Assembly: GCA_017629035.1 (NCBI GenBank)
Contig: JAGBXX010000015.1
Coordinates: forward strand, 1-64,000
From: Alistipes sp.
GTDB taxonomy: Bacteria; Bacteroidota; Bacteroidia; Bacteroidales; Rikenellaceae
DNA: 64,000 nucleotides
Reading direction: 5' to 3'
The position numbers were made by a program, and so were the translations under genes. The notes beneath the pieces are model-generated. The model was not told the DNA's origin. It did no database searches and saw nothing but the letters and a program-made list of their open reading frames with translations. Below are positions 34,525 through 42,372 of the stretch, piece by piece (position 1 is the stretch's first letter; each line of letters begins with the position of its first letter).

Positions 34525-35928
34525 TTAATTCTTATTCAATACGAGTCGCTCAATCTCCTCAATCTGCGCCTTAAACTGCTTGTCGATATCCATCGCATCG
34601 GCTACAGCCTTGCAGCTATGGAGCACTGTGGCGTGGTTACGACCACCAATCGACGAGCCAATAACCGTGAGCGGAGCCTTGGTATGCTGCTTTGCCATAT
34701 ACATCGCCACCTGACGTGCCTGCGCAACATCGCGTGTACGCTTTGCCGAGTTGAAGGTGTCGAGGTCGATATTGTAGTACTCGCAGACGATGTTAACAAT
34801 ATGCTCGATAGTAATCTCACGCTGCGTAAGCTTGACATATACCTTGAGGATATCCTTAGCCAACGAGATTGTAATCTTGCGACCCAGGAACGAGGCATTG
34901 GCAATGAGCGATGACAATGCACCCTCGATCTCACGCACGTTTGCCGAGATGTTCTCTGCAAGGTAGGTGACAACATCCTCAGGAATCACAGCACCTGCAC
35001 GCTGAGCCTTGGCACGGATAATCTTGATCTTAGTCTGGTAGTCGGGCACGCTCAAATAGGCCGACAAGCCCCACTTAAAACGTGTCAACAGACGCTGCTC
35101 GATATCCTTAAGCTCCACAGGTGGCTTATCTGATGTAAGGATAAGCTGCTTGCCAGCGAGCTGGAGGTGGTTGAAGATGTTGAAGAAGGCATTCTGAGTA
35201 CCTGTCTTACCCGTAAGCTCCTGAATATCGTCGATGATAAGCACGTCGACCATCTGGTAGAACTGGATGAAGTCAGTGATCTCACCATTCTTATATGCTG
35301 TCTGGAACTGCGCCTGGAACTTGTTCATCGAGACGTAGAGCACCTGGAGCTCGGGGTGACGCTGACGCACCTCGTGGCCAATAGCCTGCACGATGTGGGT
35401 CTTACCAAGACCTGAATCACCATAGATATATAGCGGGTTGAAGGCCGTAGTACCTGGCGACACAGCCACTGCCATACCCGCAGAGCGAGCAAGACGGTTG
35501 CACTCACCCTCGATATGGTTGTCGAAAGTGTAGTTCTGGTTGAGCTGTGGGTCGAACATTATTCGACGAATGCCCGGAATTACAAAAGGATTTTTTATAT
35601 TTGCAGTGTCGGTTGGCGCTGCAAACTGTGGCACCTGCGAGGCTGAGGCCTCGGTGCTCTGCTGCTGCGCACGACGTGGCACAGCGTAATGTAGCTTAGT
35701 ACCAGCACCATAGAGCTCGGCGATAATAGGACGGAGCACGCTCAAGTAGCGCTTCTCGATGCTTGTCACAAAGCTCTCGTTGGGAACACGCAGACTGAGG
35801 TTCGTACCATCGAAGTCGATAGGACGAATAGGCTTGAACCACTTGACAATCTCCTCCTCGGTAATCGAGCCGCTGAGACGGTCAAGGCAGTCCTGCCATA
35901 CCTCGTTATATTTTTCGATCTGCATCAT
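34525..35928 (-). CDS. dnaA: Chromosomal replication initiator DnaA (467 aa)
   Basis: Binds DnaA boxes and opens the origin. All four domains are present: N-terminal interaction domain (EVWQDCLDRLSGSI), a short variable linker, the AAA+ core with Walker A GDSGLGKTH, Walker B VLIIDDIQ and the LTSDKPPVEL segment, and the DNA-binding domain IV with GGRNHATVLHSCKAV. In many bacteria this motif reads GGRDHTTV; the Asn version is common in Bacteroidetes. The usual dnaN is not adjacent. One perfect DnaA box lies upstream. The start may be either of two adjacent Met codons. Confidence 0.97.
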   Translation of the reverse strand: MMQIEKYNEVWQDCLDRLSGSITEEEIVKWFKPIRPIDFDGTNLSLRVPNESFVTSIEKRYLSVLRPIIAELYGAGTKLHYAVPRRAQQQSTEASASQVPQFAAPTDTANIKNPFVIPGIRRIMFDPQLNQNYTFDNHIEGECNRLARSAGMAVAVSPGTTAFNPLYIYGDSGLGKTHIVQAIGHEVRQRHPELQVLYVSMNKFQAQFQTAYKNGEITDFIQFYQMVDVLIIDDIQELTGKTGTQNAFFNIFNHLQLAGKQLILTSDKPPVELKDIEQRLLTRFKWGLSAYLSVPDYQTKIKIIRAKAQRAGAVIPEDVVTYLAENISANVREIEGALSSLIANASFLGRKITISLAKDILKVYVKLTQREITIEHIVNIVCEYYNIDLDTFNSAKRTRDVAQARQVAMYMAKQHTKAPLTVIGSSIGGRNHATVLHSCKAVADAMDIDKQFKAQIEEIERLVLNKN

Positions 35929-36275
35929 TTTTTGTTCTCAACAGTGGTTAAAAAAAACGGCGATAAAGGCCCCGAAACAGCTTTACTACTCTGTTTCAAC
36001 AAGTTGCGTTATTCACCTAATTTTTTGCTTATATCACACTCGATTTGCCAGGAGCAATAAGTGCGTTTCGACATTGCAAAGATGTGGATAATTTTATTAA
36101 AATAATATCGAAAAACAGTTGCAAATTTCATTTTTTTTAATAAGGCTCGGGCGGCTAAATTTTTGCTAAATATTTTAATGTGCTGATACTGTAATATATG
36201 AAGAAAATTTTGTATATTTGCATATTAGAAATTTATAAAGCTGATATATAATCTATAAATAAAATTAATAGTATT
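35929..36275. other. Divergent intergenic region dnaA / phosphohexomutase
   Basis: AT-rich region of 347 bases holding one perfect DnaA box (36083-36091), a weaker TTATTCACC at about 36009, and the TATATTTG promoter element of the mutase gene at 36213-36220. A single perfect box is too few for an origin to be called. Confidence 0.5.
36083..36091. promoter_or_regulatory. DnaA box upstream of dnaA
   Basis: TGTGGATAA is the exact reverse complement of the consensus TTATCCACA, about 155 bases upstream of the dnaA start. Probably used for autoregulation of dnaA, or it may also influence the divergent mutase gene. Confidence 0.6.
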
Positions 36276-38024
36276 ATGGCAAATGTTATTGACAACCAGG
36301 TAATGGCCAAAGCTCAGGCTTGGCTCGATGGCAACTACGACGAGGCGACAAAACAGGAAGTTCGTATGTTGATTGAGAACAACCCTAACGAGCTCATCGA
36401 GAGCTTCTACAAGGATCTCGAGTTCGGTACAGGTGGCTTGCGTGGTATTATGGGTGTGGGTACAAACCGCATGAACATATATACCGTAGGCGCTGCTACT
36501 CAGGGACTTGCCAACTATCTCAAGAAGAATTTCGAGGGCGAGCAGATCAAGGTAGCTATCTCACACGATAGCCGCAACAACTCTCGCATGTTTGCCGAGC
36601 GTGTTGCCGATATCTTCGCTTCAAACGGCTTTATCGTCTATCTCTTCGACGCATTGCGCCCAACACCAGAGCTCTCATTCGCTATCCGTGAGCTCGGCTG
36701 CCAGTCTGGTGTTATGGTTACTGCATCGCACAACCCTAAGGAGTACAACGGCTACAAGGCATACTGGAACGACGGCTCGCAGGTTACCTCTCCACACGAT
36801 GTTAACATCATCAACGAGGTGCAGAAGGTTACCGACGTGAACCAGGTGCTCACAGGCAAGAATGCCGAGAATATCAACATCCTTGGCGACGAGTTTGACC
36901 AGCGCTACTTGGCAGCTATCAAGGAGCTCTCACTCTCACCCGAGGCTGTGGCTAAGTACAACGACATGAAGATCGTCTACACACCTCTTCACGGTGCTGG
37001 CGTTAAGCTCGTGCCTCAGTCACTTCGCAACTACGGCTTTAATAATATTATATGTGTCGAGGAGCAGATGGTTCTCGACGGCAACTTCCCTACTGTAGCA
37101 TCACCTAACCCTGAGGAGCGCAAGACCATGGCTATGGCTATCGAGCGTGCCGAGAAGGAGGGTGCTGACTTCGCTATGGCTACCGATCCTGATGCAGACC
37201 GCCTCGGCGTGGCTCTCCGCACAGGCAAGGGCGACTACGTGCTCCTTAACGGTAACCAGACCCTCGTGCTCTTGGCTTGCTACCAGCTCACTCGTTGGGC
37301 AGAACTCGGCAAGATCACAGGCAAGGAGTTTATCGTCAAGACTATCGTTACATCAATGATGCCCGACGCTGTGGCTGAGCACTTCGGCGTTAAGTGCTAC
37401 AACTGCCTCACAGGCTTCAAGTATATTGCAAAGATCATCCGTGAGCAGGAGGGCAAGACTAAGTATATCGGTGGTGGCGAGGAGTCATTCGGCTACCTTC
37501 CTGGCGACTTCGTGCGTGATAAGGATGGCGTTGCTGCTATTACGCTCGTTGCCGAGGCTGCAGCATGGGCTCGTGACACTATGGGCATCACCCTCTACGA
37601 GTGGTTGCAGCAGCTCTATGTTAAGTATGGCTTCTTCCGTGAGGGCCTCGTAAACGTTGTTCGCAAGGGTAAGGATGGCGCTGCCGAGATTCAGCAGATG
37701 ATGGTTGACTACCGCCAGAACCCTCCACAGTCATTGCTCGGCTCGCCAGTTATCAAGATTTTGGACTACAAGACTCTTGAGGAGCTCGACGTACGCACAG
37801 GTGAGCGCAAGCCTATTGAGGGCATCGACGAGAAGAGCAACGTGCTCCAGTGGCTCACTGAGGATGGCACAAAGGTATCTGTACGTCCTTCTGGTACCGA
37901 GCCTAAGATCAAGTTCTACTTCGGCGTTAAGACCAAGCTCGAGAGCGTTGATAAGTTCGACGAGACTCTCGTGGCTCTCGACAACAAGATTGACGCCTTG
38001 AAGAAGGAGCTCAACCTTGAGTAA
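36276..38024 (+). CDS. Phosphoglucomutase/phosphomannomutase family (582 aa)
   Basis: Interconverts hexose-1- and hexose-6-phosphates, feeding nucleotide-sugar synthesis. Four-domain alpha-D-phosphohexomutase: GTGGLRGIMGVGTNRMN (substrate loop), active-site Ser in VTASHNPKEYNGYKAYW, metal loop ATDPDADRLGVA, sugar loop GGGEESFGYLPGDFV and phosphate loop RPSGTEPKIKFYF. The ~580-residue length and the GEESFGY sugar loop fit the phosphoglucomutase/phosphopentomutase (PgcA/PGM2) branch more than the ~450-residue ManB type. Substrate preference is not settled. Strong terminator at the end. Confidence 0.92.
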   Translation: MANVIDNQVMAKAQAWLDGNYDEATKQEVRMLIENNPNELIESFYKDLEFGTGGLRGIMGVGTNRMNIYTVGAATQGLANYLKKNFEGEQIKVAISHDSRNNSRMFAERVADIFASNGFIVYLFDALRPTPELSFAIRELGCQSGVMVTASHNPKEYNGYKAYWNDGSQVTSPHDVNIINEVQKVTDVNQVLTGKNAENINILGDEFDQRYLAAIKELSLSPEAVAKYNDMKIVYTPLHGAGVKLVPQSLRNYGFNNIICVEEQMVLDGNFPTVASPNPEERKTMAMAIERAEKEGADFAMATDPDADRLGVALRTGKGDYVLLNGNQTLVLLACYQLTRWAELGKITGKEFIVKTIVTSMMPDAVAEHFGVKCYNCLTGFKYIAKIIREQEGKTKYIGGGEESFGYLPGDFVRDKDGVAAITLVAEAAAWARDTMGITLYEWLQQLYVKYGFFREGLVNVVRKGKDGAAEIQQMMVDYRQNPPQSLLGSPVIKILDYKTLEELDVRTGERKPIEGIDEKSNVLQWLTEDGTKVSVRPSGTEPKIKFYFGVKTKLESVDKFDETLVALDNKIDALKKELNLE

Positions 38025-38064
38025 ATAGTTCCCAACTTGGGTACGGCCCATAGTAGGAGTAAGC

Positions 38065-38095
38065 AAACCCCGAGAGCATCCCTCTCGGGGTTTTT
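38065..38095 (+). terminator. Terminator of the phosphohexomutase gene
   Basis: CCCCGAGAG and CTCTCGGGG arms with a short loop and five T, 40 bases past the stop. Confidence 0.9.
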
Positions 38096-38183
38096 GCTTG
38101 CTATAGAGCAACGATTAGAGAGATTAGGGAGATTAGGGAGAGTAAGGAGGATAGAGAGGATAATGGCCCTAAACCACCCTTTC

Positions 38184-38448
38184 TGGCGGTGCGTAGGGAC
38201 TCGAACTGCGAAGCAGTAGAGCCGATACCTTATTAAATCAGCGCAGACCGCAGGTCGAGCAATAAACCACTATCATATCGGCTCAACCCCACCCTACGTG
38301 AGCAGTGCACTACACATGGACAAAGACAACAAAGCCTCGCAGATTTGCGAGGCTGTTTTTGGGGATATGCGGCGAGGAGTTTACTCATAATGCCGCATAG
38401 ACAAAAAAAACAAAAGCCACTCAATTGAGTGGCTTTGTTGTCTTAAAT
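38184..38448 (-). repeat. 265-bp tandem unit 1 (tRNA-Asp 3' end plus downstream DNA)
   Basis: Begins with the last ~23 bases of tRNA-Asp including the encoded CCA (on the minus strand TCGAGTCCCTACGCACCGCCA in two parts) with one G missing. It continues with a hairpin ACTGC-TTC-GCAGT, a long-range pair GAGCCGATA / TATCGGCTC, and two terminator-type hairpins (GCCTCGCA / TGCGAGGC and AGCCACTC / GAGTGGCT). The 5' part of the tRNA is absent. Confidence 0.85.
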
Positions 38449-38713
38449 TGGCGGTGCGTAGGGGACTCGAACTGCGAAGCAGTAGAGCCGATACCCTATT
38501 AAACCAGCGCAGACCGTAGGTCGAGCAATAAACCACCACCATATCGGCTCAACCCCACCCAATGTGAGCAGTGCGCTACACATGGACAAAGACAACAAAG
38601 CCTCGCAGATTTGCGAGGCTATTTTTGGGGATATGCGGCGAGGAGTTTACTCATAATGCCGCATAGACAAAAAAACAAAAGCCACTCGATTGAGTGGCTT
38701 TGTTGTCTTAAAT
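38449..38713 (-). repeat. 265-bp tandem unit 2 (tRNA-Asp 3' end plus downstream DNA)
   Basis: Same order and length as unit 1, over 90% alike by eye. It keeps the full GGGGACTCGAA of the tRNA T-arm side. The unit abuts the intact tRNA-Asp gene, so the array reads truncated, truncated, complete. Confidence 0.85.
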
Positions 38714-38790
38714 TGGCGGTGCGTAGGGGACTCGAACCCCTGACCCCGTGCGTGACAGGCACGTATTCTAACCAGCTGAACTAACGCACC
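38714..38790 (-). tRNA. tRNA-Asp (anticodon GTC)
   Basis: On the minus strand the 77 bases fold as a standard cloverleaf: acceptor GGTGCGT / ACGCACC, D stem GTTC / GAAT, anticodon stem CGTGC / GCACG with loop CTGTCAC (anticodon GTC), T stem AGGGG / CCCCT with loop TTCGAGT. Discriminator G and an encoded CCA follow. The hairpin AGCCACTC / GAGTGGCT in the adjoining repeat unit with its T-run is the likely terminator. Confidence 0.95.
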
Positions 38791-38888
38791 ATTTTAAGAA
38801 CTTGCAACCCTTTATTTCTTGATTGCGATGCAAAGGTACTGCTTTTTTTTTATTCTGCAAATTTTTTCGCAACTTTTTTCAAAAAAAA

Positions 38889-39425
38889 TTACACTTTTTT
38901 GAAGAACGAAAATTGAACACTACCATAACTTCTTGATTGCCAGAAATTTGGATGTTCTGAGAAATTTTGATCTTTTGAGTGCTCAAAAATCAAAAATCCG
39001 TCCTCACGAAGCAAATTTTTCTCAAACACAAGTTTAATAACCTCGTCACTACCCTCCAAATCGTAGGGTGCATCGGAAAAAATAAGGTCAAACTGCTTGG
39101 TGCAGCTCTTCAAATAGAGGAAAACATTTGCCTTGACAGCATAGAAATTCTCAAACTTGAGCTCCTTGGCAGTCTGGCGGATGAAGTTGTGGTGCACGCT
39201 ATTCACCTCGACAGAGGTCACACTACGTGCCTCACGTGAGGCAAACTCATAGCTTATAGAGCCAGTACCCGAGAATAGGTCGAGCACGTCGAGCTCCTCG
39301 AAATCTACAAGGTTGACAAGGACATTAAAGAGGTTCTCCTTGGCAAAGTCGGTCGTAGGACGAGCACGCAAGTTACGTGGCGGAACGATTGTGCGGCCAC
39401 GATATTTTCCACTAATTATTCGCAT
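38889..39425 (-). CDS. rsmD: 16S rRNA (guanine-N2)-methyltransferase RsmD (178 aa)
   Basis: Methylates G966 of 16S rRNA with SAM. N terminus MRIISGKYRGRTIVPP is characteristic. SAM motif I is DVLDLFSGTGSISYEFASR, and the acidic loop is VEVN. Motif IV reads FSDAPYDL where most family members have DPPY; the first Pro is Ala. Its start overlaps the upstream gene by 10 bases. The pairing with a DUF3822-like gene is usual in Bacteroidetes. Confidence 0.9.
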   Translation of the reverse strand: MRIISGKYRGRTIVPPRNLRARPTTDFAKENLFNVLVNLVDFEELDVLDLFSGTGSISYEFASREARSVTSVEVNSVHHNFIRQTAKELKFENFYAVKANVFLYLKSCTKQFDLIFSDAPYDLEGSDEVIKLVFEKNLLREDGFLIFEHSKDQNFSEHPNFWQSRSYGSVQFSFFKKV

Positions 39426-40009
39426 TCCAAATTACTGAATAGATCCTTTGAACAACGCTTTAGGCGCTCAATGTCGCCCTTCGCACGCACGCGCATGTTA
39501 TATATATGGTATACCTGGTCGATACTCTCGAGTGCAAAGAGCATATCTGCATCGCCACGCACCTCGATAGCCTCGCCAAAGATCATGCCTCCGTTGAAGA
39601 TACGCACGAAGAGAGTATCGCCCGCAAGCTCCATGATAGCACCCTCCTTGGGCACACGACCCATCTGCAGAGGAGATACAAAGGCAATGGCGCCACCAAG
39701 CACCAAGCTAAGGTGTGCATAGCACTCCTTGCTCACGGCCATCACAGCTACCCTATCATCGAGCTCAGGGCTGAATACCACCACCTCGTCGTGAGAGGGT
39801 CTAAGGCCTACCATCGAGAGATACTCCTGGGCAGACTCCTCACGGAACATGGTAATAGGCACAAGTGTAGTCTTGTGAGTGGCAACCTCAACGACATACT
39901 CGCTCGCACCGCTCTTCGACAGCTCCTCGACAGCAGCTACCGAAAAAGAGTGTCCACCCGACATGAGGCGGATGGACACTTTGCTTTGAATTGTTAAGCT
40001 CATGGTCAT
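39416..40009 (-). CDS. DUF3822-like protein (197 aa)
   Basis: Cytoplasmic protein with no signal or membrane segment. The order of beta strands and the partnership with rsmD match the DUF3822 family of Bacteroidetes, which has an actin-like (ASKHA) look, e.g. VVVFSPELDDRVAVMAV and GDTLFVRIFNGGMIFGEAIE. Function unknown. Start is either ATG 40009 or 40003; the longer one overlaps the upstream stop codon by one base (TAATG), which suggests translational coupling. Confidence 0.6.
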   Translation of the reverse strand: MTMSLTIQSKVSIRLMSGGHSFSVAAVEELSKSGASEYVVEVATHKTTLVPITMFREESAQEYLSMVGLRPSHDEVVVFSPELDDRVAVMAVSKECYAHLSLVLGGAIAFVSPLQMGRVPKEGAIMELAGDTLFVRIFNGGMIFGEAIEVRGDADMLFALESIDQVYHIYNMRVRAKGDIERLKRCSKDLFSNLECE

Positions 40010-40821
40010 TACTCCAAGCGACCATCCTCCCAGCTACCCTTATCAGAGTTCTCCTCGAGGCTACCGAAAGTAACACCAAAGAACTCGATATCCATTGGGA
40101 TAGGCACAACACTACCGATAGAATACTTAGCAACCTTCTTACCAGCGTTCTCCTTATCGTCAACCTTCTGGATAGCATTCTTAAGACCGTCTGCCTTCAT
40201 CTTCTTCATCTGATCGCTTGCCTCAGAGTTAGCGATGAAGAGATCAAACTTAGTCTCGAGCATGTTCCAGAACTGCTGGTTGTACTCCTCAGTATTGAGG
40301 AAGTCTACGTAAGGAGCGTGGCAGCGCAAGAGGTGCGACTTGTAAGTACCCATCACGTAAGTAACAGTATCGAGCTGGAACTCCTTGTTGTTTGAGAATG
40401 GGATGTAACGAAGGTTCTCGATCTCCTCGTCAGTGTTATAACCTGCATGCTTGAGGATAGCCTCACGCACCTTGATAGAGTCTACCTTCTCGTTCTTCCA
40501 CTTTGGATTAACCTTGCGGATAGAGTCGAGCTTAGCCTTGTTATCGAGGTTGTTCTCGTCATAGATCTCGCTCTTCTCGATGATCACGCCATTCTTAGCG
40601 AACTCGATGATAGTGTCCCAGTTAGTTGTGTACTTCTTGTCTGGACGAGAGTCCTTGTAAGCCTGAACAAGGTCACGGATAACCTTAGCCTTCTCGATTA
40701 CAACGCCCTCACGGTCCTTAATCTGACTCTCAGCATTTACATTAACCGCGATCATGTCGTAGATCCAATAACCGAGGCCAACGATAGCTACAAGCAACAA
40801 AAGTTGAAATACTCTTTTCAT
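40009..40821 (-). CDS. Single-pass membrane protein of unknown function (270 aa)
   Basis: One N-terminal hydrophobic helix (about 4-22; VFQLLLLVAIVGLGYWIYDMI) anchors a soluble Lys/Asp/Glu-rich domain of ~245 residues, mostly helical in the first half (REGVVIEKAKVIRDLVQAYKD) with beta character later (FQLDTVTYVMGTYKSHLLRC; IGSVVPIPMDIEFFGV). It is the first gene of the operon ending with rsmD. No family was recognised; likely conserved in Bacteroidales given the operon position. Confidence 0.6.
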   Translation of the reverse strand: MKRVFQLLLLVAIVGLGYWIYDMIAVNVNAESQIKDREGVVIEKAKVIRDLVQAYKDSRPDKKYTTNWDTIIEFAKNGVIIEKSEIYDENNLDNKAKLDSIRKVNPKWKNEKVDSIKVREAILKHAGYNTDEEIENLRYIPFSNNKEFQLDTVTYVMGTYKSHLLRCHAPYVDFLNTEEYNQQFWNMLETKFDLFIANSEASDQMKKMKADGLKNAIQKVDDKENAGKKVAKYSIGSVVPIPMDIEFFGVTFGSLEENSDKGSWEDGRLE

Positions 40822-40882
40822 TTTTGATTATTTGTTATTAAGTTTGTATCGTCGTTTAACACTAAACAATTTTTGGGGCCTT

Positions 40883-42298
40883 ATGCTTAAAACCCATATA
40901 TCGCAACAAATTTACGCAAAATTATCGTTTGAAGCAACAAATAACCAAAAAAAAATTATCGAGAGTCTATCAGAGTGGCTCTCGAACAACGATTTTGGCT
41001 CTATTTTTCTGCTCAACGGATATGCCGGCACGGGTAAAACAACGATAATCGCAGCCTTTGTTGCCGCCATTAAGACCCTGGGTATCAAGCCTATACTCCT
41101 CGCACCTACGGGACGTGCCGCCAAGGTACTCACACGCTACTCGGGCGAGGTGGCATATACCATACACAAAAAGATTTATCGCGAGCGCAGCATCACCGAC
41201 TACGAGTCACGCTTCTCGCTGGACTACAATCGTGAGCACGACGCAGTATTCATCGTCGACGAGGCGTCGATGCTCTCGGCCTCAAGCACCGAGGGTGCAA
41301 CATTTGGCTCGGGCAACCTTCTCGAAGATCTCGTGACATACGTGCGCAGTGGCAAGCGATGCAGGCTCATGATCGTAGGCGACGACGCACAGCTACCCCC
41401 TGTGGGCGACGACTACAGCCCAGCACTCGAGCCCTCGACACTACTACCCTACGGCGAGGTTGAGTATGCCACCATGGACGAGGTTGTGCGACAGTCGCAA
41501 GACTCGGGTATATTGTTCAATGCCACGATGTTGCGCTGCATGCTCGAGAACCGCATATTCGAGATTCCGCACTTCGACATGTCATTTCCCGATTTTCGTC
41601 AGGTGCAGGGCGGCGAGCTACTCGAGGAGCTTCAGGATTGCTACGACAGATTTGGCCGTGATGAGACCATCGTAATCACACGCTCGAACAAACGTGCCAA
41701 CCGCTACAACGAGGGAATACGACGCTACAACCTTTCGGCCGAGGAGGAGATTGAGAGTGGCGATATGCTCATGATCGTGAAGAACAACTACCACTATGCC
41801 GAGCAGGACAAGGATTCACCCATGGCCTTTGTTGCCAATGGCGACGTGGCACGCCTGAAACGTCTACGCCGCTTTGAGGAGTTCTACGGCTTCCGCTTTG
41901 CCGAGGCTGTGCTCGAGTTTCCGGACTACGACGACTACGAGATGCAGGTAAAGATAATCCTCGACACACTATCATCCGAATCCCCATCGCTCACACGCGA
42001 GCAGAGCAAGGCACTATTCTACGAGGTGGAGAAGGATTATAGCGACATCACCGTTAAGTCAAAGAGATACAAGGCAATACGTGAAAATCCACACTTTAAT
42101 GCCATGCAGATAAAGTTTGCCTATGCCGTAACCTGCCACAAGGCACAGGGTGGTCAGTGGAAGGCTGTATTTGTGGATCGCTGCCTCTTTGGCGACGAAC
42201 AGATGAGCAAAGATATGCTCCGCTGGCTATATACAGCAATAACACGTGCTACAGAGCGCATCTACCTGGTAAACTTCGACGAGCGTTTCTTCGAGTAA
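40883..42298 (+). CDS. RecD-like ATP-dependent DNA helicase (471 aa)
   Basis: Superfamily 1B helicase. ATG 40883 gives an N terminus LKTHISQQIYAKLSFEAT that suits the family; an extension to 40832 adds 17 residues without support. Motifs: Walker A LNGYAGTGKTTIIAAF, LLAPTGRAAKVLTR (Ia), VFIVDEASMLS (II), IVGDDAQLPPVGDDYSP (III), ITRSNKRANRYN, and C-terminal TCHKAQGGQWKAVFV with LYTAITRATERIYLV (V/VI). It resembles RecD2 and exonuclease V alpha but lacks the N-terminal RecD2 extension. RecB and RecC partners are not nearby. Likely a stand-alone repair helicase. Confidence 0.88.
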   Translation: MLKTHISQQIYAKLSFEATNNQKKIIESLSEWLSNNDFGSIFLLNGYAGTGKTTIIAAFVAAIKTLGIKPILLAPTGRAAKVLTRYSGEVAYTIHKKIYRERSITDYESRFSLDYNREHDAVFIVDEASMLSASSTEGATFGSGNLLEDLVTYVRSGKRCRLMIVGDDAQLPPVGDDYSPALEPSTLLPYGEVEYATMDEVVRQSQDSGILFNATMLRCMLENRIFEIPHFDMSFPDFRQVQGGELLEELQDCYDRFGRDETIVITRSNKRANRYNEGIRRYNLSAEEEIESGDMLMIVKNNYHYAEQDKDSPMAFVANGDVARLKRLRRFEEFYGFRFAEAVLEFPDYDDYEMQVKIILDTLSSESPSLTREQSKALFYEVEKDYSDITVKSKRYKAIRENPHFNAMQIKFAYAVTCHKAQGGQWKAVFVDRCLFGDEQMSKDMLRWLYTAITRATERIYLVNFDERFFE

Positions 42299-42305
42299 CA
42301 ACGCA

Positions 42306-42361
42306 CAAAAAATAAGGAAGTTAAGCCTCGAAAACTCCGAGCTTAACTTCCTTATTTTTTT
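42306..42361. terminator. Bidirectional terminator between helicase and pncB
   Basis: AATAAGGAAGTTAAGC pairs with GCTTAACTTCCTTATT; T-runs are present on both strands. It serves two converging genes. Confidence 0.9.
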
Positions 42362-42372
42362 ACGCCACTACT

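Larger units (their letters stand above)
38025..38713. other. Gap with terminator, purine-rich stretch and tRNA-Asp-derived array
   Basis: These 690 bases hold the mutase terminator (38065-38095), a purine-rich stretch with repeats of GATTAGGGAGA (about 38110-38160) and two 265-bp tandem units (38184-38713). No protein gene is credible here. Confidence 0.6.

Noticed and set aside
35929..36275. Origin next to dnaA
   Set aside because: Only one perfect DnaA box plus one weak match; more likely autoregulation.
38184..38713. Two additional tRNA genes
   Set aside because: Only the 3' end of tRNA-Asp is present in each unit; the 5' acceptor strand, D arm, anticodon arm and 5' half of the T stem are missing.
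38184..38713. CRISPR array
   Set aside because: The unit is 265 bp and contains terminators and a tRNA end; there are no short repeats with unique spacers and no cas genes.
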